Shown in pieces: positions 40,750-51,387 of a stretch of DNA of 64,000 bases; position 1 is the first letter of the stretch, and each line of letters opens with the position of its first letter. This stretch comes from Leptospira interrogans serovar Manilae (lineage in GTDB: Bacteria > Spirochaetota > Leptospiria > Leptospirales > Leptospiraceae): contig CAMCZP010000009.1 of NCBI GenBank assembly GCA_945887855.1, forward strand, positions 1 through 64,000, written 5' to 3'. The position numbers were made by a program, and so were the translations under genes. The notes beneath the pieces are model-generated. The model made no database searches and had not been told where the DNA came from. It saw nothing but the letters and a program-made list of their open reading frames with translations.

Positions 40750-41931
40750 ATGGAAGAGTCAGATCACTTTGAAACAATCGCGATACGAAAGCAATTAAAG
40801 AGAACTGAAAATAGAGAACATTCGGTACCACTTTATCTTACTTCCAGCTTTGTATTTGATGATGCTGAACAAGCTAGGGCTCTTTTTGCAGATGAAGTAC
40901 AAGGGAATATCTACACACGATTTTCAAATCCAAACAACTCTGAATTTATAGATAAAATTTGCCTTTTAGAAGGGGCAGAAGATGGGATTGCAACTGCATC
41001 TGGAATGTCAGCTGTATTCTCAAGTATGGCTGGGCTTTTAAAATCAGGTGATCACATTCTTGTATCACGATCTGTTTTTGGATCCACTCACCAAATTCTT
41101 TCCCAAATTTTTCCCAAATGGAATATTGAATATACATACGCTGATATTGGCAAGCCAGAGAAATGGGAAAGCCTAATTAAGCGAAATACAAAAATGATTT
41201 TTGTTGAAACACCTTCCAATCCAGCACTCGATATCATAGATTTAGATTGGTTGGGAAAACTGGCATCCAAACATAAACTCATTCTATCTGTCGACAATTG
41301 CTTTTGCACACCCTACATCCAACAACCAATTCGATATGGTGCACATTTGATCATTCACTCTGCTACAAAGTATATAGATGGACAGGGAAGGGTTATTGGT
41401 GGGGCTATTGTTGGAAATAAAGATCTCATCAAAGATTTAAGATTTTTTGCCCGTCATTCGGGACCTGCTTTGTCCCCTTTTAACTCATGGATTCTTTCTA
41501 AAAGTTTAGAGACCCTTGCGATTCGAATGGAGAAGCATTCTGAAAATGCTTATATGCTGGCAACTTATTTGGAGGGGCATCCCCAAATAGAAAAAGTAAA
41601 ATATCCTTTTTTACCCTCTCACCCACAGTATGAACTAGCCAGAAAACAAATGAAATTGGGTGGGGGGATTGTAACATTCTCCGCAAAGGGGGGGCTGGAG
41701 AGAGGTAAAAAATTTTTAGATAGTTTAGAGATGATGTCACACAGTGCAAATCTTGGAGATACAAGAACCATTGCAACTCATCCAGCTTCCACAACCCATT
41801 CTAAGTTAACAGATGAAGATAGAAAATTAGTAGGAATTGAACCGGGACTCATCCGAATTTCAACAGGTTTAGAGCACATTGATGATATTATAAAAGATAT
41901 AGAAAGAGGACTTACAAAGACAAAAGTTTAA
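40750..41931 (+). CDS. metZ: O-succinylhomoserine sulfhydrylase / cystathionine gamma-synthase family
   Basis: PLYLTSSFVFDDAEQARALF, YTRFSNPNN, PLP-Lys region IIHSATKYIDGQGRVIGG; GLIRISTGLEHIDDI. Confidence 0.88.
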   Translation: MEESDHFETIAIRKQLKRTENREHSVPLYLTSSFVFDDAEQARALFADEVQGNIYTRFSNPNNSEFIDKICLLEGAEDGIATASGMSAVFSSMAGLLKSGDHILVSRSVFGSTHQILSQIFPKWNIEYTYADIGKPEKWESLIKRNTKMIFVETPSNPALDIIDLDWLGKLASKHKLILSVDNCFCTPYIQQPIRYGAHLIIHSATKYIDGQGRVIGGAIVGNKDLIKDLRFFARHSGPALSPFNSWILSKSLETLAIRMEKHSENAYMLATYLEGHPQIEKVKYPFLPSHPQYELARKQMKLGGGIVTFSAKGGLERGKKFLDSLEMMSHSANLGDTRTIATHPASTTHSKLTDEDRKLVGIEPGLIRISTGLEHIDDIIKDIERGLTKTKV

Positions 41932-41934
41932 CTT

Positions 41935-42177
41935 TTAGTCTCTAGCCTGAAGATGGTATGCTTCCTCTTCTTCTGTAAGTTCACGAATGGATTGTTCCAT
42001 CACCCAAATAGGTGGTGAGGGTGTATATAGATCTTTTATAAGATAATTTATATATGGTAAATAATTTACTTTTAATATCTTAGCACGATAACTAGTTTTC
42101 TCAATAAAACCATCTGGTCTTTTATAGGAAACAATTTCTACAAATTCTCCAACCTTATACTTTGAATGGTAATCCAT
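41935..42177 (-). CDS. Small hypothetical protein
   Basis: 80-aa ORF; hydrophilic, beta-rich; start ATG, no long competing frame. Confidence 0.6.
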   Translation of the reverse strand: MDYHSKYKVGEFVEIVSYKRPDGFIEKTSYRAKILKVNYLPYINYLIKDLYTPSPPIWVMEQSIRELTEEEEAYHLQARD

Positions 42178-42208
42178 ACTGCATCTCCATGTAAAGTTTT
42201 ACTGATTT

Positions 42209-42757
42209 TCAATTGCTCTTTATTTTTCCTACATTGTCAACTCTATCACCCAAAAATTTATCCGTGTCTTCATAAGATTCTACACCTTTATTTTGTCTTT
42301 GGAATCCTTTGATAGCTTCTAATCCCCTCAGTCCCGATCCCCTCCTTTTATAGACTTTCACTCCAAACTCTTCTAAAAAAGGTTTTTGTTGTAATAGGCG
42401 AGAATCGTCAAAGGTTGCAACTGCACGTGCCTTTGGAACAATCACTGGGATATCCTCTTTGGTATAATAATTTTGGAGAACTACAGAATTTGGATCTAAT
42501 TCTATAAATTCTTCTCTTTTCCTTGTATCCAGAATAAGTAGATTCCTTTGGGAATACCGAACAACGCCATCCTCAAAGAGAGGTTTTTGAGCATCTTGGG
42601 TGTAGACAACAAAGGCATTGTTACTACTACATTCACAATTTGGATATTCATACTCTACCTCTGTCCCTTTCACAGAGCTTCTGGAATGATTACTTGCACA
42701 GAACGTAAAGAAAAGTAAGAAAAAAAATATTGAGACGTATTTCTCAATTGGATTCAT
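42209..42757 (-). CDS. Lipoprotein with rhodanese-like domain lacking catalytic Cys
   Basis: Lipobox-like FFTFC; LLILDTRKREEFIEL then AVATFDDSRLLQQKPFLEEFGVKVYKRRGSGLRGLEAIKGF. Confidence 0.65.
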   Translation of the reverse strand: MNPIEKYVSIFFFLLFFTFCASNHSRSSVKGTEVEYEYPNCECSSNNAFVVYTQDAQKPLFEDGVVRYSQRNLLILDTRKREEFIELDPNSVVLQNYYTKEDIPVIVPKARAVATFDDSRLLQQKPFLEEFGVKVYKRRGSGLRGLEAIKGFQRQNKGVESYEDTDKFLGDRVDNVGKIKSN

Positions 42758-42778
42758 TTTTACCTCCTGACCGTACTC

Positions 42779-44758
42779 CTATCCTAAGTATTCGGCAGTT
42801 AAGATAGTAATATCATCGGTAAATTGTCCTGTAACATTTCCAGTAAAAGATAAAACAGATGTATAGATTGTTGCAGACATTTCAGCAGTTGCACATTTAT
42901 AATTATCCTTGATGATTTTTAAAAATCTTTCATCACCAAGCATTTCATTTTCAGTGTTTCTAGCTTCTGTTATACCGTCGGTATAAAGTATAATTTTATC
43001 CCCAGGTAATAATAAAATGGTTTGCTCCTCTACTTTAACAGGCAGTACTTCACTTATAACCCTACCTTTGGATTGAATATAGTTTACTTCGCCCTCTTTG
43101 CTAACTCGCACAGGTGCAAGGTGCCCCGCATTAGAAAACTTCATAACACCAGTAGATAAATCGATAGAACAGTACATCGCTGAAATAAAATGACCACTCA
43201 TTTTTCCGAGAAGAGATTTATGGATTTTACGCAAGGAATCAGAGGGTCGCAACATGCTTTCATAGCAGGTCTGAAGTGTCATTTTCACCATAGTTGCTAG
43301 AAAGGCAGCTGGAACACCATGACCGGATACATCACAAATGAATAAAATTAATTCATCGTTATTTTTGTAATAAAAATCTGTGAAGTCTCCCCCTACCCCC
43401 ATCATGGGCTGGTATTTGAAACTAACCCTTGCACTATCAATATCAGGAATAGCCTCTGGCAACAAAGACATCTGGATCTTTTGGGCTATATGGATCTGTT
43501 TTTCTAACTCTATTGACTGGGCTTGGATAGTTTTTGTTCTGGTTGCTACCTTCTGTTCCAAACTATCATTTAACTGAGAAATTTCTGTAATTAAGTTGTA
43601 TTGCACTTCTGATGCAATTTTTAAGTTACTTACCATTAAATTAAAGCTTTTTGAAAGTCTACCAAACTCATCATCAGATGAAATATCTACTAATGCCTCT
43701 AAATTTCCTGATCCTAGGGTTTCTACTGCATTGATTAGAAGCCCCAATGGTTTTGTAAAATAATTAGCAAGAACTAAGGAAATTGAAATACTAAATAAGA
43801 TGGTTATAAAAAAAACAATAATAATTATAATAGCTAAATTACTTTTATATTCAGAAATTTTACTATCATCCACTTCAATTACAACTACACCAATGGGATT
43901 TTTATTTGCATCTCTTATTAATGAATAGGCACTTAAATAGGAACCATAATTACCCATTGTTGGCTCATCATCAATAAAATCTGTATTGGATTGTACTATA
44001 TTAATTACTTTATCAATATTCTCCTGAGATTCAATATAGTCCATTCCTGGATTAGTTTCTTTTAATAATTTTTGGGTGTAAGTAAAATTAATTGGATAAT
44101 TTACCTTTTTATAACTAAAACTACTTTCAATTTTTCTATTTACTTTATTGAGATACTCTTCTTTAAATTTTAATAGTAAAGAATCTTCAACAATATTTAT
44201 TTCAAATAATAAATTTGAATTAATAAGTAAGTTTACTGTTTTTTGATCTTCAGAAAATACTACATCTATTTTTGTACTTCCAGTGTCTGTTTTTATAGGA
44301 AAAATAAAATTTTTAGAATACTTCTGAGCGTCATAATCAATAATTATCTGTCCATTTTCAATAGATGCATTTAAAGAAAATATATTTGAGTCTATCCAAA
44401 TTGTAGTCCTATCGATAGAATTAGAATCAATTGCATAAGTTAATTTATTTTTTTTAGTATCATAATTTAGAGTATATATATATTTAATATTTTTTTCTTC
44501 TTCATAGTAACTCTTTAATAAATTTAAGTAGTAGTTGTACTTTGGAGTATTTAAAGCATCCTGTGAATTAAATTTAACATGCTCTGTTGGATCTAGAAAC
44601 TTAGAAATAAAATTAGCTATTGATAGTTTATGCATTCTGAAATCAGATATGAACATATTTAGGGATAATAAATAAATGGTTAGAGATAAAATGAATGCAG
44701 AGATTATATTTAAGAAAATAAAGCTAAATGAAAGTTTTCCACGTAGATTTTTTAACAT
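42779..44758 (-). CDS. HAMP-SpoIIE (PP2C) phosphatase, membrane sensor
   Basis: Two TMs, HAMP region FTKPLGLLINAVETLGSGNLEALVDISSDDEFGRL, GVGGDFTDFY, CDVSGHGVPAAFLATMVK, YTDGITEARN. Start at MLKNLRGK overlaps the upstream stop (TAATG). Confidence 0.93.
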   Translation of the reverse strand: MLKNLRGKLSFSFIFLNIISAFILSLTIYLLSLNMFISDFRMHKLSIANFISKFLDPTEHVKFNSQDALNTPKYNYYLNLLKSYYEEEKNIKYIYTLNYDTKKNKLTYAIDSNSIDRTTIWIDSNIFSLNASIENGQIIIDYDAQKYSKNFIFPIKTDTGSTKIDVVFSEDQKTVNLLINSNLLFEINIVEDSLLLKFKEEYLNKVNRKIESSFSYKKVNYPINFTYTQKLLKETNPGMDYIESQENIDKVINIVQSNTDFIDDEPTMGNYGSYLSAYSLIRDANKNPIGVVVIEVDDSKISEYKSNLAIIIIIVFFITILFSISISLVLANYFTKPLGLLINAVETLGSGNLEALVDISSDDEFGRLSKSFNLMVSNLKIASEVQYNLITEISQLNDSLEQKVATRTKTIQAQSIELEKQIHIAQKIQMSLLPEAIPDIDSARVSFKYQPMMGVGGDFTDFYYKNNDELILFICDVSGHGVPAAFLATMVKMTLQTCYESMLRPSDSLRKIHKSLLGKMSGHFISAMYCSIDLSTGVMKFSNAGHLAPVRVSKEGEVNYIQSKGRVISEVLPVKVEEQTILLLPGDKIILYTDGITEARNTENEMLGDERFLKIIKDNYKCATAEMSATIYTSVLSFTGNVTGQFTDDITILTAEYLG

Positions 44759-46473
44759 TAGAGTGATACTATGTCTGTAAACCATCGGGATAAGTTTCCA
44801 GCTTTATCTTGAATTTGTATTTGAATTATATAAAAATTTTTATATTTTTTTAAGACTAAAGGTATTTCTAATTTGATAAAACCTCTATCTTTGTCATATT
44901 CAAATGGATATGGATTTCCTTCAAAAAGTACTTTCATATTTCCTGAGATACCAGATCCTCTATCATAAACAGCATAAAATTTTTCTAACATCCTAGAATC
45001 TTTTACTTCTGGTAAATTGAAATCTCTATTGACAAGATATGGATAATTGATCACTGGAGGTGTTTTATCTTTCATGACAGCAATAATTCCTAGGCGAGTC
45101 AAAGAAAATTGGAAATAACCATTACTCTTTTTAGATACAAGAGGAACCCATTGTTTAAACGCTGTATCAAAAATATAAATATCCTGATCTTTATCGGGAA
45201 AATTACCTTTAAATGATCCCTTAGCTTCCCCCTTCCATGCGAAATTAATTGCTTTGACTTCATAAGCTTCACTCATCTGTAAAAAACCAGGAAAACTGTA
45301 CTCTTCTGAAAGTTTGCTTACTTTCTTTATTTCAACTCCACCATCTCCTGTTATTTTTGCTGTGGAATAATCTAAACTCAATATAGAGTCTTCAGATGAA
45401 AATAATGTTACCGGAGATTTATTAGGTTTGGTTTCATTTTGACCTAATTGTATTATAACGGTTGTTGATGAAATATTCCCTGATGTGTCAGACAATTCAA
45501 TTTTAAAATCCACTCTACCCTTTTCCGAAACATCTTTTAAATTAAAAGAATAGGAATTTTGATGAAATAAATTATAAACATACACTGCTGGGCTCAACGA
45601 CGATTTATTTATATCGTACAAAGTTTCTCTATGTGATGCATCTTTATAAGACATCTGATCTAAAATTTTTTCGAATATAATCTTTTCTGAACTCTTAAGA
45701 CTAATTTTATATACATTATTTCGATTCCGAGAAGTCATATAATCATACCCTGCTACTCTTATCTTCAGTTTACCATTTGCTTTAATCACTGGAATATCAA
45801 GAATATATTCAAGTTCATTATTCTTCTTCGCAATTAACGTATAAGAATCTCCAGAATCGGAATCAATAAAAACTGATTGTATTACGGGAGGTGTGATATC
45901 ATTTTGTTTATAATTTGGAAAATTTAAAGGATTGTAATAGCCGCCTGAATCATATAGCTCTAAATGTAAATGAGATACCCCAGAACCGGTTTCTCCAGAA
46001 CGAGCTAATTTATTGGATGCTTTTGTGAAATACATATCTGGTTTTAATTTTACAGAAAATCCAGAAGTACTTCCCAAAAGCCGTAAACTCTGCTTTAACT
46101 CTTCTAAACCATCCACATTTCCATACAGATCATTTAAGTGGGCATACCGTGCATTTAAATTTAATGAGGGGGATGTTAGAATAATGCTAAGACCGTATCC
46201 ATTTTCCGAATAGCTCATATTTGAGACATACCCATCAAATACGCTTAAAACAGGAAACCCATTGATCCCATAAGTTTTAAAATCACATCCCATGTGAAGG
46301 TGAGAATTCCGATATTCAGCAAAACTACCAGAAATAGGTAGCTTCATGTCCAAGGGCCAGAAAACTTTCTTTTTTGCATCCGGTTCAATTGCAGATAAGA
46401 AAGGAACAATTCCTATATAGAAAAACAAGACTACTATTTTAATTAACTGAATAGATAGAATAGAATTCTTCAT
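44758..46473 (-). CDS. M23-family metallopeptidase-like exported protein
   Basis: Signal peptide; SHLHMGCDFKTYGINGFPVLSVFDGYVSNMSYSENGYGLSIIL...ARYAHLNDL...SHLHLEL. Confidence 0.88.
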   Translation of the reverse strand: MKNSILSIQLIKIVVLFFYIGIVPFLSAIEPDAKKKVFWPLDMKLPISGSFAEYRNSHLHMGCDFKTYGINGFPVLSVFDGYVSNMSYSENGYGLSIILTSPSLNLNARYAHLNDLYGNVDGLEELKQSLRLLGSTSGFSVKLKPDMYFTKASNKLARSGETGSGVSHLHLELYDSGGYYNPLNFPNYKQNDITPPVIQSVFIDSDSGDSYTLIAKKNNELEYILDIPVIKANGKLKIRVAGYDYMTSRNRNNVYKISLKSSEKIIFEKILDQMSYKDASHRETLYDINKSSLSPAVYVYNLFHQNSYSFNLKDVSEKGRVDFKIELSDTSGNISSTTVIIQLGQNETKPNKSPVTLFSSEDSILSLDYSTAKITGDGGVEIKKVSKLSEEYSFPGFLQMSEAYEVKAINFAWKGEAKGSFKGNFPDKDQDIYIFDTAFKQWVPLVSKKSNGYFQFSLTRLGIIAVMKDKTPPVINYPYLVNRDFNLPEVKDSRMLEKFYAVYDRGSGISGNMKVLFEGNPYPFEYDKDRGFIKLEIPLVLKKYKNFYIIQIQIQDKAGNLSRWFTDIVSL

Positions 46474-46755
46474 GTATGCCTTGCTCTTATAGAGTTGCCA
46501 AATAATTACTAATAAAAACAAGTTTCATTTGTAAGTCTATGCTAAATTATAAATTATTATTAAAGCACTTGTCCTAAATTCCTAAGTGATATTTGCACTC
46601 AAATAATTATTTAAAAGAAAAGTATTTAAGTTTTTAGAAAGAATGGTCAAAAACCAATACCAAAACTAACCATATAGAAACAAATGCTCTTGATTTATTT
46701 GGATAAAAAATAGAATGGAATTATTAAAAAATAAATTGGAATCGTACTGCTAAAA

Positions 46756-47889
46756 ATGAGAGAAGAAGTAAATTACACTAGCCCGAACTCTATATCCCCA
46801 GAAAACACTGGGACTATTGTTCTAAATAGTACACTAAATGATGTCACCACAAGTCATTTATGGAGTAAGTACAATAATTTATTTCAAGATGAAAAAATAG
46901 AGTTCATCCTCATAGATGCCTCTAAAGTTGAAAATTGCAATGGAATTGGCATAGCTCTTTTATTTCACTTCAAGCAAAATGCAATCCAATCAAATAAAAA
47001 ATATGAAATTAAAAATTTAAATCAAAAATTTTCTTCTCTTCTAAATAATTTTGAATCTTTACATACTACCAAACAAGCTCCTATTCATGAAGGCAAAATG
47101 AGTGTTGAGATAATTGGAAAAGCGATAGAAGATAATCTTTCACAATTGGAAACGACAATAGAGTATATAGGGGAAATATCATATTCTTTCTTACGATTTT
47201 TCAAATATCCTTCAAAAAATGTACGTTGGTCTGAAGTCTTACTGGTAATTGAAAAAGCAGGGGTAGATGCTTTTTTCTTAATCTGCCTTATAGGGTTTTT
47301 ATTTGGACTAATTATGTCTTTTCAATCTGCTGTTCCAATGGAACGTTTTGGTGCAGTAGTATTCGTAGCCAATTTGGTGAGTCTTTCCCTATTTAGGGAA
47401 CTAGGGCCTCTCTTGACTGCTATTATCCTAGCAGGACGGTCTGGATCAGCTTTTGCAGCTGAAATAGGTACAATGAAAGTCAACGAAGAGCTAGATGCTC
47501 TGACAACAATGGGACTCAATCCAATCTATTACCTTGTTTTACCCCGGATCATAGCGGGACTTATCATTTCCCCTTTGTTATCTATTTTTATGATTTTTTT
47601 TGGACTGTTGGGATCAAGTATAGTCATCATGAGTTTTGGATATCCCCTGGTTACATTCATAAACCAAGCGACTTCATCCGTAAAGTATACAGATGTTTTA
47701 GGTGGATTTTTAAAATCTTTTACTTTTGGATTTATAGTTTCAGCCATTGGATGTATCTCAGGAATGCAGACTAAAGAAGGGGCTTCTGCAGTAGGTGCCT
47801 CCACAACTAATGCAGTAGTAAGTGGAATAATAGCAATTAGTATCACAGATGGATTATTTTCCATTTTGTTTTATATATTAGGAATATAA
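46756..47889 (+). CDS. MlaE-type ABC permease with N-terminal STAS-like domain
   Basis: STAS-like FILIDASKVENCNGIGIALLFHFK; MlaE AVVFVANLVSLSLFRELGPLLTAIILAGRSGSAFAAEIGTMKVNEELDALTTMGLNPIYYLVLPRIIAG. Confidence 0.93.
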   Translation: MREEVNYTSPNSISPENTGTIVLNSTLNDVTTSHLWSKYNNLFQDEKIEFILIDASKVENCNGIGIALLFHFKQNAIQSNKKYEIKNLNQKFSSLLNNFESLHTTKQAPIHEGKMSVEIIGKAIEDNLSQLETTIEYIGEISYSFLRFFKYPSKNVRWSEVLLVIEKAGVDAFFLICLIGFLFGLIMSFQSAVPMERFGAVVFVANLVSLSLFRELGPLLTAIILAGRSGSAFAAEIGTMKVNEELDALTTMGLNPIYYLVLPRIIAGLIISPLLSIFMIFFGLLGSSIVIMSFGYPLVTFINQATSSVKYTDVLGGFLKSFTFGFIVSAIGCISGMQTKEGASAVGASTTNAVVSGIIAISITDGLFSILFYILGI

Positions 47890-48641
47890 TGAATAATATT
47901 ATTTCAGTGAGAAATTTGACAGTAGTCCTCGGAACTCAAAAAATATTAGACATGATTTCTTTTGATATTAAGAGGGGAGAAGTTTTCATAATTTTAGGTG
48001 GATCTGGTTGTGGAAAGAGCACATTAATGAAAACTATGATTGGACTCATCAAACCCATTTCCGGTGAAATACTTTTTGACAATGAAAATATTGTGTCTTC
48101 AGAGGACATTGCAAGACAAAATATCTTAAAAAAATTTGGAGTTATGTATCAACAGGGTGCACTTTTCGGATCTCTAAATTTAGTAGAAAATGTATCTCTT
48201 CCTTTAAAAGAATTTACAAAACTGCCAGACGATGCAATTGAATTGATTGCAATGATGAAACTTAAGCAAGTTGGTTTAGAAAATTTTTCTGAACACATGC
48301 CGTCTGAAATCAGTGGTGGAATGAAAAAAAGAGCTGCAATTGCTAGGGCTATGTCTCTAGATCCTGAAATTCTTTTTTTAGACGAACCCTCAGCAGGCTT
48401 AGATCCCATCACATCTGAAGAATTAGATGAACTTATCCTTTCTTTGTCAAAAAATTTAGGAATTACTTTTGTTATTGTCAGCCATGAACTTCCAAGTATT
48501 TATACTATTGCAGATAGAGTAATTATGTTGGATAAAAAAACAAAATCAATTATCGCTACCGGGAAACCGATTGAACTAAAAGAAACTTCCACAGATGCAT
48601 GGGTAAAACTTTTTTTTAATCGTAAAGGGTCAAATCTATAA
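47889..48641 (+). CDS. MlaF-type ABC ATPase
   Basis: LGGSGCGKSTLMKTMIGL, SGGMKKRAAIARAMSLDPEILFLDEPSAGLDPITSEELD. Confidence 0.95.
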   Translation: MNNIISVRNLTVVLGTQKILDMISFDIKRGEVFIILGGSGCGKSTLMKTMIGLIKPISGEILFDNENIVSSEDIARQNILKKFGVMYQQGALFGSLNLVENVSLPLKEFTKLPDDAIELIAMMKLKQVGLENFSEHMPSEISGGMKKRAAIARAMSLDPEILFLDEPSAGLDPITSEELDELILSLSKNLGITFVIVSHELPSIYTIADRVIMLDKKTKSIIATGKPIELKETSTDAWVKLFFNRKGSNL

Positions 48642-48651
48642 GGAGTAATAA

Positions 48652-49599
48652 ATGAATAATAAATCCAAGCACTTCAAAATTGGAATTTTTGTGATTGGTA
48701 GCTTGATTATACTACTTGTATTTATAATTTTATTAGGTGCTAGTGTTCTTTTTGAAAAAAGAATTTTAGTTGAAACATATTTTGATGAGTCAGTGCATGG
48801 TTTGGCAGTCGGTTCAATTGTAAAGTACAGGGGAGTTTCTGTTGGAAGTATAAAATCTATATCATTTGTTCATGATGAATACAAATTAGAATTAAATAGC
48901 CCGGAGTTTAATAAAGGCAGATACGTACTAGTTACGATGTCATTACAAGATATATTTAAAGTAAGTGAAAAAGATCTAAATTTAGTAATACAAACAATGA
49001 TAGAAGAAGGCTTGCGAGTAAAAATTACGTCTCAAGGACTTACAGGAACTTCATATCTGGAAATAAATTATGTAGACCCTGTTTCAAATCCAGCAATGGT
49101 TTTTTCTTGGAAACCTAAAAATATCGTCATACCCTCCTCTCAGAGTACTTTTACGAGAATTGGAGCATCTATTGATGATTTGATTCAAAAAATTGATAGA
49201 GCAAACATTGATAAGTTTATAATAAATTTAGATAAGCTGATAACAACTATCGATAAAGCTGTATCAGATGCCCAAATTGAAGAACTGAGTAAAAATACAA
49301 ATTCACTCTTAGTAGAAACTCGTCAAACCAACCAGGATATTCGAAAGATTTTAGGAGCTCAAGGTATGCAAAAACTTCCTGAAAAAATAGAAGATACACT
49401 TGGTAATATAAATAAAAGTATGAATAAATTAAATCAAATGCTAAGTACAAATCAGGGCGAAATTTCATCAACAGTTGAAAACTTAAAAGTAGTATCTCAA
49501 GACCTAAGAGAAGTAAGCAATAATGCTAAAAAGTATCCCTCCATGTTGATATTTGGAGATGCACCAAATGCTCCAATATATGGGAAAAATCGCCAATAA
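48652..49599 (+). CDS. MCE/MlaD-family substrate-binding protein
   Basis: N-terminal TM; ETYFDESVHGLAVGSIVKYRGVSVGSIKSISF; coiled-coil C-terminus. Confidence 0.93.
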   Translation: MNNKSKHFKIGIFVIGSLIILLVFIILLGASVLFEKRILVETYFDESVHGLAVGSIVKYRGVSVGSIKSISFVHDEYKLELNSPEFNKGRYVLVTMSLQDIFKVSEKDLNLVIQTMIEEGLRVKITSQGLTGTSYLEINYVDPVSNPAMVFSWKPKNIVIPSSQSTFTRIGASIDDLIQKIDRANIDKFIINLDKLITTIDKAVSDAQIEELSKNTNSLLVETRQTNQDIRKILGAQGMQKLPEKIEDTLGNINKSMNKLNQMLSTNQGEISSTVENLKVVSQDLREVSNNAKKYPSMLIFGDAPNAPIYGKNRQ

Positions 49600-49602
49600 A
49601 AT

Positions 49603-50331
49603 ATGATATATTTAAATATAATTATTTATAAGTATTTTTCTTATTTATTTATAAATTTATACAATACTAAATGTATTACTTATATTATATTTATTTTTAT
49701 TATTTCCAATATATCTTGTTCAAGTATTCTAAAAAAAGAATATCCTCAAAAAAAATATTTTATAATTACTCCAAATTATGAAAAAGCAACAAGTAGTTTA
49801 TTTAAAATAAATAATATTAAAACTCTAAAAGTAAAGATTTCATCTTTTTTCGAAGGTAAAAACTTTGTTTACAGACAGGGAGAAAATTCGTTTGAATCTG
49901 ATTTTTATAATGAATTTTTAGTCTTCCCTGCTTATAATTTAAATGAATCAATAAGTAAATGGTTCTCGAAATCTAATCCTTCTGAAACACCTAGTTTTGA
50001 ATTTCAGGATACAACCTACCTTTTGACAGTAATTATAGAATCAATGTACGTAGACTTTAGAGATGAAAAAAATTCAAAAACAAATTGGGGAATTATTTTT
50101 ATTTTACAAAAAAATAATGAACAAAATATATTATTTAAAAAAGACTACCAAATAGAGACCCGAATTGATAAAATTTCTCCTGAAAATATAATCAATTCAT
50201 GGAATAATGGTCTCACGGAAATTTTAATCCAACTGCAAAATGATTTACTTAAAATTCCAAACCAAATTATTCCTGAACCTGAAAAGCCTATAAAAGTCAT
50301 ACAAAAAAAGAGAAAACATAAAAAGGAGTAA
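49603..50331 (+). CDS. Probable ABC-transport auxiliary lipoprotein (PqiC-like position)
   Basis: Lipobox-like IISNISC, then YFIITPNYE...; fourth gene of the MCE operon. Confidence 0.65.
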   Translation: MIYLNIIIYKYFSYLFINLYNTKCITYIIFIFIISNISCSSILKKEYPQKKYFIITPNYEKATSSLFKINNIKTLKVKISSFFEGKNFVYRQGENSFESDFYNEFLVFPAYNLNESISKWFSKSNPSETPSFEFQDTTYLLTVIIESMYVDFRDEKNSKTNWGIIFILQKNNEQNILFKKDYQIETRIDKISPENIINSWNNGLTEILIQLQNDLLKIPNQIIPEPEKPIKVIQKKRKHKKE

Positions 50332-50336
50332 TCAAT

Positions 50337-51362
50337 ATGAAAGTAGATTCACCCAATCCGGATAAACCTATTATTGTAGCAATCATTGCAAATTCAATCA
50401 TTGCAATTTCAAAGGGGATTGGATATTTCTTCAGTGGATCAAATGCACTACTATCTGAAACAATTCATTCAATTGCTGATGTGATGAATCAATCCTTACT
50501 TTTATTGGGAATCAAAAGAGGAAAAAAAGAGGAAAATGATCTACTCAATTATGGTTATTCCCAAGAAAGGTTTTTTTGGAATTTAATTTCAGCAATGGGA
50601 ATTTTTGTTTTAGGATGCGGTGTTACAGTGTACCACGGCTTTCATGAGCTACTATCTAATCATGAATATAAAGAAAAGGGCTCAGAGCAAATAATTATTA
50701 TCCTAATATTAGTTATCTCTTTTGCGGTAGAGGTTTTTTCGTTAAGAGTAGCTTTGAATGAAATAAAACTTGAGGCTAAATCGAGAAATAAAAATATATT
50801 CGATTACTTACGCGATTCAATTGATCCCTCTGTGAGTGCTGTATTCTGGGAAGATGCTGCCGCTTTATTTGGAATTGGCTTGGCTCTGATTGGAATTATT
50901 CTAACAGAAATTACAAAAAGTAATACGTTTGATTCTGTGGCAAGTATCTTGATAGGTTTACTTATGGGATGGATTGCATACCATCTTGCTTCTGAAAATA
51001 AAAAATTCCTTGTGGATCGATCGATTCCTCAACATGAGATGAACCAAATTTTTGGTGTTTTAAAGAGTAATAAAAATATTAAATCTTTTGATAATGTAAA
51101 AACAGTAGTTCTTGGACCTGATAGATTAAAAATAAGAATGGATATAGATCTAGATATTGATTTGATTTATAAGCCTGAAATAGACTCACTGCTAGTAGAG
51201 CTAAAAAATAATGGCTTTAAAGATATGCCTGTTGATAAAGTAAGAGCAATCATAAAAGAATATAATCATACAACAAATTTAGCTCGAACCAAAACTAACA
51301 AAGAAATAGCAAAATCGTTGGTAGACCAACTACCTAATTTGAAGCATATAGATATTATTTAG
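50337..51362 (+). CDS. Cation diffusion facilitator family transporter
   Basis: GSNALLSETIHSIADVMNQSLLLLGIKRGKK; second DSVASILIGLLMG region. Confidence 0.92.
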   Translation: MKVDSPNPDKPIIVAIIANSIIAISKGIGYFFSGSNALLSETIHSIADVMNQSLLLLGIKRGKKEENDLLNYGYSQERFFWNLISAMGIFVLGCGVTVYHGFHELLSNHEYKEKGSEQIIIILILVISFAVEVFSLRVALNEIKLEAKSRNKNIFDYLRDSIDPSVSAVFWEDAAALFGIGLALIGIILTEITKSNTFDSVASILIGLLMGWIAYHLASENKKFLVDRSIPQHEMNQIFGVLKSNKNIKSFDNVKTVVLGPDRLKIRMDIDLDIDLIYKPEIDSLLVELKNNGFKDMPVDKVRAIIKEYNHTTNLARTKTNKEIAKSLVDQLPNLKHIDII

Positions 51363-51387
51363 AATTTAAGGAATGAAAAAATCTCTA

